Positions 18,355 through 26,546 of a DNA stretch of 35,341 nt are shown here, one piece after another (the stretch's first letter is position 1; every line of letters begins with the position of its first letter). Both the position numbers and the translations under genes were made by a program. The notes under the pieces were generated by a model. The model saw only the letters and a list, made by a program, of their open reading frames with translations, ran no database searches and was not told the DNA's origin. Origin of the DNA: Lachnospiraceae bacterium (lineage in GTDB: Bacteria; Bacillota; Clostridia; Lachnospirales; Lachnospiraceae); assembly GCA_910575255.1 (NCBI GenBank), contig CAJTEM010000044.1, positions 1-35,341 of the forward strand. The letters run 5' to 3'.

Positions 18355-18516
18355 TATAACCCGTTTTAAATAACCTTCCGTTTCGCCAGTCTGCTTTCCC
18401 GATAGCACAGAGGGAAAATGCTCAACGCAGCCCCACTACGCCTCCGCTTTTCCCTCTGCACTCTCGGAAAAGTATCCTTGCCGAAACAGAAAGGTATTTA
18501 AAACGGGTTATACTAG
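18351..18516. repeat. Long imperfect palindrome, B type (copy 1)
   Basis: 166 bp bounded by CTAGTATAACCCGTTTTAAA and TTTAAAACGGGTTATACTAG, so the terminal 20 bp are perfect inverted repeats. Further in, AGAGGGAAAA pairs with TTTTCCCTCT around the tip, which on the minus strand reads GGCGTAGTGGGGCTGCGT (18425-18442). Its reverse complement matches 28742-28907 at all but two positions. Such terminal repeats resemble a miniature inverted-repeat transposable element, but no transposase is present. Confidence 0.92.
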
Positions 18517-18557
18517 GAGCAAAAGCTCTGAAACACATTAACCGGAAAGGATTTTTT

Positions 18558-19400
18558 ATGCTTACAATCGGATGTCATTTATCCTCCTCAAAAGGCTATC
18601 TGGCCATGGGAAAAGAGGCCGTAAATATCAATGCCAATACCTTCCAGTTTTTTACCCGCAACCCCCGGGGAGGCAACGCCAAAGAACTGAACCCCGCAGA
18701 TATCAATGCCTTCCTGACTTATGCAGAGGAACATAATATCTGCAAAATACTGGCTCATGCGCCCTACACCCTCAATGCCTGTGCCGCCGACGCACATCTT
18801 CGGGATTTTGCCCGCCGAACCATGGAGGATGATCTGCGCCGGATGGAATTCACGCCCGGCAACTGTTATAATTTTCATCCCGGAAGCCACGTAAAGCAGG
18901 GAGCGGAGACAGGAATTGCCTACATTGCCGATATGCTGAATCAGATTCTGAAACCAGAGCAGCATACCACCGTTTTGCTGGAAACCATGTCCGGGAAAGG
19001 AAGCGAGGTCGGACGCAGCTTTGAAGAGCTACGGGAAATCCTTGACCGGGTCAGCCTGTCAGAGCATATGGGAGTTTGCCTGGACACCTGCCATGTCTGG
19101 GACGGCGGCTATGACATTGTAAGTCACTTAGATGAGGTTCTCCATGAGTTTGACCAGGTGATTGGCCTGCAACGTCTAAAGGCAGTCCATCTCAATGACA
19201 GCCTCAACCCGCTGGGTTCCCACAAGGATCGCCATGCAAAGATCGGGGAAGGACAGATCGGCAAAGAGGCGTTGATCCGAATTATCAATCATCCGGCGCT
19301 GCGGGATCTCCCTTTTTATCTGGAGACTCCCAATGACCTGGACGGCTACGCCGCAGAAATCTCCCTGCTTCGGGAAAATTATCAGAAAGAACGCCTGTAA
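18558..19400 (+). CDS. nfo: Deoxyribonuclease IV (AP endonuclease, Nfo family)
   Basis: 280-residue TIM-barrel endonuclease that cuts DNA at abasic sites in base excision repair. Trinuclear zinc ligands are visible in order: LAHAPY (His67), [41 protein letters not shown] and a final LETP. Length is normal. SD AAAGGA precedes the ATG. It is the first plus-strand gene after the palindrome pair; any promoter would have to lie in or beside that pair. Confidence 0.96.
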   Translation: MLTIGCHLSSSKGYLAMGKEAVNINANTFQFFTRNPRGGNAKELNPADINAFLTYAEEHNICKILAHAPYTLNACAADAHLRDFARRTMEDDLRRMEFTPGNCYNFHPGSHVKQGAETGIAYIADMLNQILKPEQHTTVLLETMSGKGSEVGRSFEELREILDRVSLSEHMGVCLDTCHVWDGGYDIVSHLDEVLHEFDQVIGLQRLKAVHLNDSLNPLGSHKDRHAKIGEGQIGKEALIRIINHPALRDLPFYLETPNDLDGYAAEISLLRENYQKERL

Positions 19401-19447
19401 AACAAAGCTTCTGTTAAAAAGGTGTGCGTCCGTTTCGACGAGCTGCA

Positions 19448-19470
19448 GGTAACGCGCAGCAGCGCGTACC
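19448..19470 (+). promoter_or_regulatory. Hairpin upstream of the LUD-domain gene
   Basis: GGTAACGCGC and GCGCGTACC pair over nine base pairs with one unpaired A and an AGCA loop, about 30 bp before the LUD-domain start. There is no T-run, so it is more likely a leader or processing structure than a terminator. Confidence 0.35.
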
Positions 19471-19500
19471 AATATATTGTTACAGGAGGGAAATAAAGAT

Positions 19501-20145
19501 ATGAAAGAACGTACCAATCCATTGGAAAAACGCTTTGATAAGCTGGGTCCCCGGGTAGCAGAGGCCCTGAAACGACGTCATTTTGACGCTTATTACTGTC
19601 CCACAAAAGAAGAGGCCCTGGAAAAGATATTGTCCCTGATTCCCGCCACAGATACGGTCGCCTGGGGCGGCTCTTTGACCTTGGCACAGTTAGGAATCCT
19701 CGAGCGGGTAAAGCAGACCAATCCTGTCATTGACCGTGCCACTGCCTCCACACCGGAAGAAGGCCGCGAGCTGATGCGCCAGGCCCTTCTCTGCGACACC
19801 TATCTGATGAGCAGTAATGCCATCAGCGAAGACGGACAGCTCTACAATATCGACGGCAACGGCAATCGGGCAGCCGCCCTGATCTTTGGCCCCAAAAGCG
19901 TCATTGTCGCCGCCGGCATGAACAAGGTCACCAAAACCATCGAAGACGCCGAAGTCCGCGCCCGCACAGTCGCTGCCCCCATCAATGCCCAGCGTTTCCC
20001 GAATGAGACTCCGTGTAACATTACCGGAACCTGCGCAGACTGTCTGAGCGAAACCAGCATCTGCGCCTCCATGGTCCGCACCCGGCTCTGCCGGCCCGCC
20101 GGAAAGATCAAGGTGGTTTTAGTGGGCGAGGAATTGGGCTTCTGA
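19501..20145 (+). CDS. LutC/YkgG-family (LUD domain) lactate utilization protein
   Basis: 214 residues, one LUD domain. Conserved stretches are VAWGGSLTLAQLGI, TYLMSSNAISEDGQLYNIDGNGNR and GPKSVIVAAGMNKV. The C-terminal cysteines (PCNITGTCADCLSETSIC) are typical of the stand-alone Clostridia version. LutA and LutB partners are not adjacent, so a role in lactate oxidation is unproven. The ATG at 19501 has GGAGGG ten bases upstream; an earlier in-frame start at 19477 has none. It follows nfo by 100 bp and may be co-transcribed. Confidence 0.85.
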   Translation: MKERTNPLEKRFDKLGPRVAEALKRRHFDAYYCPTKEEALEKILSLIPATDTVAWGGSLTLAQLGILERVKQTNPVIDRATASTPEEGRELMRQALLCDTYLMSSNAISEDGQLYNIDGNGNRAAALIFGPKSVIVAAGMNKVTKTIEDAEVRARTVAAPINAQRFPNETPCNITGTCADCLSETSICASMVRTRLCRPAGKIKVVLVGEELGF

Positions 20146-20171
20146 TACCGGCATTCCTTTCACACTTGCTG

Positions 20172-20221
20172 AAAAATCCAGATATCAAAACATTCTTCAT
20201 GCATATGATATCTGGATTTTT
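20172..20221. terminator. Bidirectional terminator between convergent genes
   Basis: AAAAATCCAGATATCA and TGATATCTGGATTTTT form a perfect 16-bp stem with an 18-nt loop. The A-run and T-run at its ends allow it to work on both strands, ending the LUD-domain gene (plus) and the cytidylate-kinase-like gene (minus). Confidence 0.92.
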
Positions 20222-20230
20222 ATGTTCTGC

Positions 20231-20842
20231 CTATTTCCCTTCCTGCATTTCCTCCACATTCAGGCATGCCAGTATCATCTCCACGCTGCGCCCGATTCCC
20301 AGCTTGCTGCTGTTGATGCTCAGATGGTAATTCCTGGGATTGCCCCATTCGTTGCCGCTGTAATACTGGTAATAATCCCGCCGCCTCTGATCAATCTCCC
20401 GGATACGTGCCTCCAGCTTTCTGGCGCTCTCTTCCTTCAGACTCTGCATACGCTCCACCCGCTTTTTCATACTTCCGCAGATAAATACATGAAAACCATC
20501 CTCCACGATAAAGTCCGAGCATCTGCCGATAATCACACAGGGACCTGCCTGCTCTAACCGGCGGATAATCTGAGACTGCGCCATGAACAGCTGATCCTGC
20601 ACCGGAATCTCATAAAGTACAGAAAAAGGATCCACGGACTGATACTCATGATCCACCCTTTCCTGTTGGTGAATCACCTCATCATGAGCATGAAACACCT
20701 CCTCTGCAATGTTGCTGTCTTCTGCTGCCATGGAAATGATCTCCTTGTCGTAGAAAGGAATCCTGAGCTTTTCCGCCAGACGGAATCCGATCTCGCGTCC
20801 GCCGCTCCCAAATTCACGGCTGATAGTAATCACTTTTTTCAT
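20231..20842 (-). CDS. Cytidylate kinase-like family protein
   Basis: 203 residues from the ATG at 20842, which has AGGAGGAGGAAGG before it; the longer frame has no comparable start. The N-terminus VITISREFGSGGREIG is the P-loop form typical of the cytidylate-kinase-like family, which is distinct from canonical Cmk. CVIIGRCSDFI and RDYYQYYSGNEWGNP are also shared by the family. It is likely a small cytoplasmic nucleotide-binding kinase, but its substrate has not been established for most members. Confidence 0.88.
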   Translation of the reverse strand: MKKVITISREFGSGGREIGFRLAEKLRIPFYDKEIISMAAEDSNIAEEVFHAHDEVIHQQERVDHEYQSVDPFSVLYEIPVQDQLFMAQSQIIRRLEQAGPCVIIGRCSDFIVEDGFHVFICGSMKKRVERMQSLKEESARKLEARIREIDQRRRDYYQYYSGNEWGNPRNYHLSINSSKLGIGRSVEMILACLNVEEMQEGK

Positions 20843-20968
20843 AATCCTTCCTCCTCCTGTAATAGATAGCAGCACATGCCGCCACGCTTCACTTGCCAGC
20901 TCCAGGAATGCCTGTCTGTTGCAGCACTTTGTTTTGTAAGCATTTCACAAAGCAGTGATGCCTTTTTT

Positions 20969-20997
20969 ATTTTACAACATAAGAACATATTTTGCAA
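20969..20997 (-). promoter_or_regulatory. Promoter of the cytidylate-kinase-like gene
   Basis: On the minus strand TTGCAA (20992-20997) and TAAAAT (20969-20974) are spaced by 17 bp. The leader of about 120 nt contains CTTTGT/ACAAAG arms (near 20922-20953). The rest of 20876-21154 shows no gene. Confidence 0.6.
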
Positions 20998-21154
20998 AGA
21001 TTTTGTAGAGATAACCAGAGATAACCTTTTCCAGATACATTTCACAAGGCGGAGTTCCGAAAGATATGCCCTGGAAAAAGGCTTCCCCTGATTGCAGGTT
21101 TCGGATGCAAAAACTCTAAAGCCGCATTTACCGTGGCATTACCCACGGATCCTC

Positions 21155-21183
21155 TTGCATTTTCCCCTCTCTTCCCTTATAAT
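21155..21183 (+). promoter_or_regulatory. Promoter of the nhaC-GNAT operon
   Basis: TTGCAT (21155-21160) and a perfect TATAAT (21178-21183) are spaced by 17 bp. Transcription would start near 21190 and give a leader of about 60 nt before the nhaC ATG. Confidence 0.75.
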
Positions 21184-21249
21184 GGAGTTTGTCTTTTGAG
21201 ATTTAAAGCGTTGAACCATTAAATCATTACGTTTGGGAGGATTTCTGTT

Positions 21250-22662
21250 ATGGAATCAAAGACAGCCACGACAAAAGCACTGAATCTGCTTCAGTCCTTT
21301 ATCCTGCTTCTGCTGATCGTGCTTTCGGTGGCAGTATGTATCCGGCTGAAAACCGGCGGGCCTATGATCGGCCTGTTTGCCAGCTGGGTCATCATCTATC
21401 TGTTCTGCAAAATCCTGCGGATTGATTTTGAGCCCGTAATCGGGGGCGCTTATGATTCTATCCGTGTGGTGGTGCCGACCCTGTGCCTGCTGATGGCTAT
21501 CGGCGTCATGATCGGCACCTGGCTACAGAGCGGAACCATTGCCACCATTATTGTCGGAGGCCTGCAGATGATCCATCCGACCTGGCTGCTTCCCCTGACT
21601 CTGATATTCTGTGCTGTCCTGAGTCTGGTGACCGGAACCTCTTACGGCTCTGTGGGAAGCGCCGGTGTAGCCATGATGGCCATCGGGAATGCCATGGGAA
21701 TCCATCCGGGAATGGTAGCCGGCGCCGTTATCTGCGGAGCAATGTTCGGAGACAAGCTGAGCCCGCTCTCTGATACCACCAATCTCGCCCCGGCAGCTGC
21801 CGGAGCCAATCTGGGGGATCATATCCGCTCCATGCTCTGGACTACCGTCCCCACCTTTCTCGTCACCCTGGTGCTTTTTACTGTTTTAGGAATCTGGCAG
21901 ACCAGCGGCGAATACTCTCTGGGAGACCTGAACACCTATATCGCAGCATTAAACAGTGAGTTCAGGCTGGGACTGATCACCCTGATTCCGGCCGTTTTCA
22001 TCATTATCCTGCTGTTGTGCAAGGTCAATGCCGTCATTTCTCTGGGACTTTCCGGCTTTGCCGCTGGCGCTGTCTCCCTTTTTTATCAGGGCATTCCTCT
22101 GCAGCAGATCATCCGGGTGGCTTATAACGGGTATTCGACTGCTATCGAGGAGCCGATCCTCACTACCATTTTAAACCGGGGCGGTATGAATAGTATGATG
22201 CAGTATGTAGCCATTATCAGTTTTGCGGTCGGCATGGGCGGCATGCTGGACAAGCTGGGAGTGCTGGACAACATCCTGAATGCCATTGTGGGACATATAA
22301 AGAGTGATGCTTCCCTGATCTTCTTCACTCTCCTGACCGGCTATGTGACCAGCCTGATCAGCTGCTCTCAGCCCATGGCACACGTACTGACCGGAAGACT
22401 GATGGCTCCGATTTTCCGGCAGAGAAATATCGCGCCGGAGATTCTTTCCCGCAGCCTGGAGGACTCCGGAACCCTTGCCGGCCCCATGATTCCCTGGCAT
22501 GGCTACTGTGTCTATATGTCAGGAACCTTAGGGGTTGCCTGGGCCACGTTCTTCCCCTTCCTGTTCCTCCTCTACCTGACGCCGTTTGTCAGCATTTTCT
22601 ACGGTTTTACCGGGATTTCCATCAAACGGCTGTCTGACGATTATTCTGACAAAGAAAGGTAA
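21250..22662 (+). CDS. nhaC: Na+/H+ antiporter, NhaC family
   Basis: 470-residue membrane antiporter with about 11-12 hydrophobic segments, expected to exchange internal Na+ for H+ (some relatives exchange malate or lactate). Family motifs are TGTSYGSVGSAGVAMMAIG, GAVICGAMFGDKLSPLSDTTNLAPA and, near the end, MIPWHGYCVYMSGTLGV. SD TGGGAGGAT precedes the ATG. A GNAT gene follows 7 bp after the stop. Confidence 0.92.
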   Translation: MESKTATTKALNLLQSFILLLLIVLSVAVCIRLKTGGPMIGLFASWVIIYLFCKILRIDFEPVIGGAYDSIRVVVPTLCLLMAIGVMIGTWLQSGTIATIIVGGLQMIHPTWLLPLTLIFCAVLSLVTGTSYGSVGSAGVAMMAIGNAMGIHPGMVAGAVICGAMFGDKLSPLSDTTNLAPAAAGANLGDHIRSMLWTTVPTFLVTLVLFTVLGIWQTSGEYSLGDLNTYIAALNSEFRLGLITLIPAVFIIILLLCKVNAVISLGLSGFAAGAVSLFYQGIPLQQIIRVAYNGYSTAIEEPILTTILNRGGMNSMMQYVAIISFAVGMGGMLDKLGVLDNILNAIVGHIKSDASLIFFTLLTGYVTSLISCSQPMAHVLTGRLMAPIFRQRNIAPEILSRSLEDSGTLAGPMIPWHGYCVYMSGTLGVAWATFFPFLFLLYLTPFVSIFYGFTGISIKRLSDDYSDKER

Positions 22663-22669
22663 GATTGCC

Positions 22670-23167
22670 ATGATCATCAGAAAAGCAACTATGTCCGACT
22701 TAGACACCGTATTCGATCTTTACGCCCAGGCCCGCCGGTTCATGAAGGAAAACGGCAATCCGGATCAATGGGGCGACAATTATCCTCCCCGCGGGCAGAT
22801 TATTGAGGATATCCAAAAAAACTGCTGCCATCTCTGCTGCGAGGAGGACGAAATTCTGGGTGTTTTCTATTTTGCCGTGGAAAATGACCCGGATTATGCC
22901 CAGATCTATGAAGGCACCTGGCTCAATGACCAGCCTTACGGGGTAATGCACCGCGTGGCATCTCCCAGCGGGCGCAGGGGTGTCGCATCCTTCTGCGTCC
23001 GCTGGTGCCTTGAGCAAAGCGGAGGCAATGTCCGAATCGACACGCACCGGAACAATATTCCCATGCAGAAAATGCTGGAAAAGAACGGTTTCCGGCCGTG
23101 CGGAATCATTTACGTCCGAAACGGCGGTGAACGGATTGCCTATCAAAAGGCCGGGACAGCAAGCTGA
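22670..23167 (+). CDS. GNAT family N-acetyltransferase
   Basis: 165 residues from the ATG at 22670. The GNAT fold is indicated by the N-terminal IIRKATMSDLDTVFDLY, the acetyl-CoA-loop region RVASPSGRRGVASF and the C-terminal VRIDTHRNNIPMQKMLEKNGF. It acetylates an amine on an unknown small molecule or peptide. It is translationally close to nhaC (7-bp gap, AAAGG before the start). Its stop codon lies within the loop of the terminator that follows. Confidence 0.9.
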   Translation: MIIRKATMSDLDTVFDLYAQARRFMKENGNPDQWGDNYPPRGQIIEDIQKNCCHLCCEEDEILGVFYFAVENDPDYAQIYEGTWLNDQPYGVMHRVASPSGRRGVASFCVRWCLEQSGGNVRIDTHRNNIPMQKMLEKNGFRPCGIIYVRNGGERIAYQKAGTAS

Positions 23168-23190
23168 CGCTGTCCCGGCCTTTTCTTTTT
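23149..23190. terminator. Terminator overlapping the end of the GNAT gene
   Basis: GGCCGGGACAGC and GCTGTCCCGGCC form a perfect 12-bp stem with an 8-nt loop, followed by TTTTCTTTTT on the plus strand. On the minus strand TTTTG follows, so it may also stop transcription of the flavodoxin-like gene that ends at 23205. The last codons of the GNAT gene form the left arm. Confidence 0.92.
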
Positions 23191-23204
23191 CCACAATCCA
23201 TGCT

Positions 23205-23831
23205 TTAACGGATAAAGTTCGTCCGCACCTTTGTCTCTGGCTGCGGATAATCGATACCGGCCGCCTTGCCGGCTGCAATACATCTGACCATCCACGCCAT
23301 ATTCCGGCCGATTCCCCGCATGATCTGCATTCCTTCCAGATCCTGTTTTACATCCTCCGGCTTTTCTCCATGAACCATATTCCAGTAGTTAGAGGAAACC
23401 ACCGGCATCTGTGCAATGGTAAAATACTTGTTCAGCACATCCATGGAAGCGGTGGTTCCCGCCCGTCTGGCAGAAGCCACCGCTGCTCCCGGCTTATAGG
23501 CAAACACATTGCTTGCCGAACAGAATACCCGATCCAAAAAAGAAAGGATCTGGCCTCTGGGATGTGCATAATACACCGGCGTCCCAAACACAAAGCCATC
23601 CGCTTCTCTTGCCAGCTCAATAAACTCATTCACCTTATCATCCTGAAACACGCAGCGTCCCAGCTTCCGGCAACCGTGACACCCGATACAATCCCGGATC
23701 CCTTCTTTGCCCAGCTGGAAAATCTCAGCCTCAAGGCCCTCTGCCTTGAGTGCCGACGCCACCTCACATAAGGCTGTATAGGTACAGCCATTCTCCGTCG
23801 GACTTCCGTTCACCAGCAGAATCTTTGCCAT
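23205..23831 (-). CDS. Flavodoxin-family NAD(P)H-dependent FMN reductase-like protein
   Basis: 208 residues from the ATG at 23831, which has GGGAGGA seven bases before it. The FMN-binding loop is GSPTENGCTYTAL and the second loop GTPVYYAHPRGQ. A cysteine cluster CIGCHGCRKLGRC follows beta strand 2, as in iron-sulfur flavoprotein relatives; it might bind a metal cluster or be redox active. It lies 21 bp after folD and may share its transcript. The electron partner is unknown. Confidence 0.85.
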   Translation of the reverse strand: MAKILLVNGSPTENGCTYTALCEVASALKAEGLEAEIFQLGKEGIRDCIGCHGCRKLGRCVFQDDKVNEFIELAREADGFVFGTPVYYAHPRGQILSFLDRVFCSASNVFAYKPGAAVASARRAGTTASMDVLNKYFTIAQMPVVSSNYWNMVHGEKPEDVKQDLEGMQIMRGIGRNMAWMVRCIAAGKAAGIDYPQPETKVRTNFIR

Positions 23832-23852
23832 CTTCATTCCTCCCTTTCGCTT

Positions 23853-24701
23853 TTAGAGTACTTTTTTATCCTTAAAAAACGCCTGCACGAGATGCCTTGC
23901 CAGCACTGCCGTCGTTACCGCGCCCACGCCTCCCGGCACAGGTGTTGCCATGGCTGCCTTTTCCTCAATGCTCTCAAAATCCACATCTCCGCAAAGCTTC
24001 CCATCTGCATCCACATTGATACCCACATCCACGACAATGGCATTGTCCCCCACGTACTCTGCGTTCAGCATCCGCGCCCTCCCGGCTGCTGCCACCAGAA
24101 TCTCCGCTCCCCGGCATGTTCCCTTCAGGTCCTGTGTGCGTGTATGGCAGACTGTAATGGTTGCATTCTCCTTAAGCATCAACATGGACAAAGGTTTCCC
24201 CACCACCATGCTCCTGCCTACAATCACCACCCGTTTTCCGGAAATCGCAATCCCCTTTTGCTTTAGGACCTCCACCACTGCCTCCGCCGTACAGGGCGCG
24301 AATCCCGATTCGTCCCCGGCGAACACCTTCGCGATATTGACCGGAGAAATCCCGTCCAGATCCTTGTCCGGGTCTATCATCTGTTCGATATCCTTCCCGC
24401 ATATCTGCCCGGGAAGCGGACGTAACAGCAGAATCCCTGTCACATCGTCATCCGCATTGATTGCCTGAAAGGCCTTCTTAAATTCCCCATCGCTGATATC
24501 CAAAGGATATGCATAGGACTGCACACGAAGCCCAAAGCTTTCCAGCTTTTTCTTCGCACCTCGCTCATAGGACAGATCATCCGGATTCTCCCCCACCCGG
24601 ACAATCGCCAGCTTTGGCGCCGGCCCCTCGAATCCGGCAAGCATTTGCTGCACCTGTTCCCTGATTCCGGCAGAGACCTCTGCCCCCTTTAATACAATCA
24701 T
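23853..24701 (-). CDS. folD: Methylenetetrahydrofolate dehydrogenase (FolD family)
   Basis: 282 residues from ATG 24701, which has AAGGAGGAA upstream. FolD interconverts methylene-, methenyl- and formyl-tetrahydrofolate. The Rossmann dinucleotide site is VVIVGRSMVVGKPLS, with KDLDGISPVN before it and PVPGGVGAVTT at the C-terminus (usual PVPGGVGPMT). The active-site motif Tyr-x-x-x-Lys is changed: Tyr45 is followed by Glu-Arg-Gly-Ala, with lysines only from residue 50. The usual VQLPLP is LLRPLP, so the catalytic Gln appears to be Leu93. Both residues are tied to cyclohydrolase activity in human MTHFD1, so this protein may be mainly a dehydrogenase. The adjacent fchA supplies a separate cyclohydrolase. 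Confidence 0.93.
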   Translation of the reverse strand: MIVLKGAEVSAGIREQVQQMLAGFEGPAPKLAIVRVGENPDDLSYERGAKKKLESFGLRVQSYAYPLDISDGEFKKAFQAINADDDVTGILLLRPLPGQICGKDIEQMIDPDKDLDGISPVNIAKVFAGDESGFAPCTAEAVVEVLKQKGIAISGKRVVIVGRSMVVGKPLSMLMLKENATITVCHTRTQDLKGTCRGAEILVAAAGRARMLNAEYVGDNAIVVDVGINVDADGKLCGDVDFESIEEKAAMATPVPGGVGAVTTAVLARHLVQAFFKDKKVL

Positions 24702-24805
24702 GCATTTCCTCCTTACAATCCGTATTTTGAAACATCTCCGGTTGACGCTTCCTGCGATACCGTATTTGCCGTCTGGCCGACAGTCCTCCCTCCCGGCCGC
24801 TTCGC

Positions 24806-25444
24806 TCAACGTTCCTGCCCGATCAGGCGTTCCTGCACCCGCTGATAGACCTCATCCGCTTTCTTCACTCCCTCCGCAATCAGCTGTCTGGCTTTCTCAT
24901 TCAGTTCCCTGGCCTTTTCCCGGTTGTTCATGGATTTTGTGTTGATATAGACATTCATGACTGCCCCCAGCAAGGCGGCCCGGGCAAACTGTACTGCCAC
25001 TCCCACATCGGATACTGCCATCCGGCTCCCCTTCCTTTCCAGCTCTTCCAGAATATTCAGCACATCCGAGGCCTTCTCCATCATCTGCATCGGCACCAGG
25101 CTGGCCGCAAGCAGCCTTTCCTCCATCACTCTGGTTTTTTCGGTCTTCTGCTCCGGGCTCTCTGTCGGCATTCCATATGCCTTTGCCAGCGGCGCAAACA
25201 CCTCGGCATCCTGATCGGCCAGAGCCAGAAGCTCCTCCTGAAGCGTTCTTAAATGAATCAGGCTTTGCTGCATGGTCTCTTCCACATCCGCATACCGCTT
25301 TTTGCCCACGGTCAGATTGGCAACCATCTGCCCCAACGCTGCCCCCAAAGCGCCGCCCAGAGCGGAAGCGCCGCCCCCGCCCGGCACCGGTTCTTTTGAC
25401 GCCAGCTCCTCTGTCCATTTCCCTATCGTTTTTTCTGCAATCAT
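24806..25444 (-). CDS. fchA: Cyclodeaminase/cyclohydrolase family protein (FchA-like methenyl-THF cyclohydrolase)
   Basis: 212-residue all-helical protein of the family comprising the C-terminal half of formiminotransferase-cyclodeaminase. The start TIGKWTEELASKEPVPGGGGASALGGALGAALG carries the glycine-rich folate loop, and SDVGVAVQFARAALLGAVMNVYIN is the second conserved region. Stand-alone members are methenyl-THF cyclohydrolases (FchA) or formimino-THF cyclodeaminases. Its place directly upstream of folD, with 104 bp between, favours the cyclohydrolase role. No histidine-degradation genes are nearby. SD AGGGAG precedes the ATG. Confidence 0.88.
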   Translation of the reverse strand: MIAEKTIGKWTEELASKEPVPGGGGASALGGALGAALGQMVANLTVGKKRYADVEETMQQSLIHLRTLQEELLALADQDAEVFAPLAKAYGMPTESPEQKTEKTRVMEERLLAASLVPMQMMEKASDVLNILEELERKGSRMAVSDVGVAVQFARAALLGAVMNVYINTKSMNNREKARELNEKARQLIAEGVKKADEVYQRVQERLIGQER

Positions 25445-25616
25445 CGCAATCTCCCTCTATCCATTCTCTCCTGACAGGTTTTGACAGGTTTTCCTTCTGT
25501 CGATTTTTTCTCAGCCGATTATCTTTCTGCTGCTTCCTTTTTTGACGGTCTCCTCCCTGATGCTGCTGCGCCAGAGCGTGTTTGACTTACGCAATCAGGA
25601 AAACTGAGTCCTTCCT

Positions 25617-26546
25617 TCAGACGCCTTCTTCCGGAATCTCATCCAGAATATAATTTGTCGTCTGGTAGACGTAATAATTAAGCCAGTTGGCATAGAGCGT
25701 ATTGCATACATTACGCCAGCTCAGAACCGGTCTTCCGAATGGATCATTGTCCTCATAATAATTACAGGGAACCTCCGGCGACAGCCCCTTTTCCAGATCC
25801 CGGTGGTATTCATTATTCAGAGTCATCCGGTCATACTCCGGATGCCCCTGCACAAAAACCTGGCTTCCATCCTCCTTGATGATCAGCAGTACTCCAGCCT
25901 CCTCGGACTCCGCCAGAATGTTCAGATCCGGATGTCTCTCGATATCCCGCCGGCGAACCTCCGTATACCGGGAATGCGGGGCCATCACATAATCGTCCAT
26001 CCCGCGGATCAGCGGCACTTTATGATGCAAAACTTTATGGCAGTAGATGCCTGACAGCTTCTTCTCCCTTTTATATTTGGGAATCCCGTAATGGTAATAG
26101 AGTCCTGCCTGCGCTCCCCAGCAGATATGCAGAGTTGAGTGCACATGAACCTTTGACCATTCCATAATCGTCTCTAATTCCTCCCAATAGTTAACCTCTT
26201 CGTATTCCAGGTTCTCTACCGGAGCGCCAGTGATAATCATTCCGTCAAACTTCCGCCTGCAGATATCTTGGAAGAATACATAAAACTTGTTTAAGTGGCT
26301 CGCGGAAGTATTCTTTGAGGTATGAGTGGACATCATCAGAAAGCTGCAGTCCACCTGCAGCGGCGTATTGGACAAAGCCCGCAAAAGCTGCGTTTCTGTC
26401 TCCTCCTTGATCGGCATCAGATTCAGAATCAGGATCTGCAGCGGACGGATATCCTGACTCAGAGCCCGCTTTTCGTCCATCACAAATATATTCTCTGACT
26501 CTAAAACCGCCCTGGCCGGCAGATCATTCTGTACTTTAATCGGCAT
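25617..26546 (-). CDS. metA: Homoserine O-acetyltransferase (MetA/HTS family)
   Basis: 309 residues; first step of methionine synthesis from homoserine. The catalytic cysteine is Cys142 (HICWGAQAG), with His and Glu in VQGHPEYD. Residue 111 is Glu (GAPVENLEYEEV). In Bacillus cereus MetA Glu111 selects acetyl-CoA, while E. coli has Gly and uses succinyl-CoA, so acetyl transfer is predicted. The gene overlaps the end of ligA by 11 bp and has SD GGGAGGGA inside ligA; the pair is co-transcribed, an odd functional pairing. No SAM riboswitch is seen upstream. Confidence 0.94.
   Translation of the reverse strand: MPIKVQNDLPARAVLESENIFVMDEKRALSQDIRPLQILILNLMPIKEETETQLLRALSNTPLQVDCSFLMMSTHTSKNTSASHLNKFYVFFQDICRRKFDGMIITGAPVENLEYEEVNYWEELETIMEWSKVHVHSTLHICWGAQAGLYYHYGIPKYKREKKLSGIYCHKVLHHKVPLIRGMDDYVMAPHSRYTEVRRRDIERHPDLNILAESEEAGVLLIIKEDGSQVFVQGHPEYDRMTLNNEYHRDLEKGLSPEVPCNYYEDNDPFGRPVLSWRNVCNTLYANWLNYYVYQTTNYILDEIPEEGV

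Noticed and set aside
18188-18516. CRISPR array
   Set aside because: The repeats are palindrome arms, not short direct repeats with regular spacers, and no cas genes are present.
25445-25616. SAM or T-box riboswitch near metA
   Set aside because: The region is downstream of metA on its strand, and no S-box or T-box sequence pattern is present; metA instead follows ligA directly.
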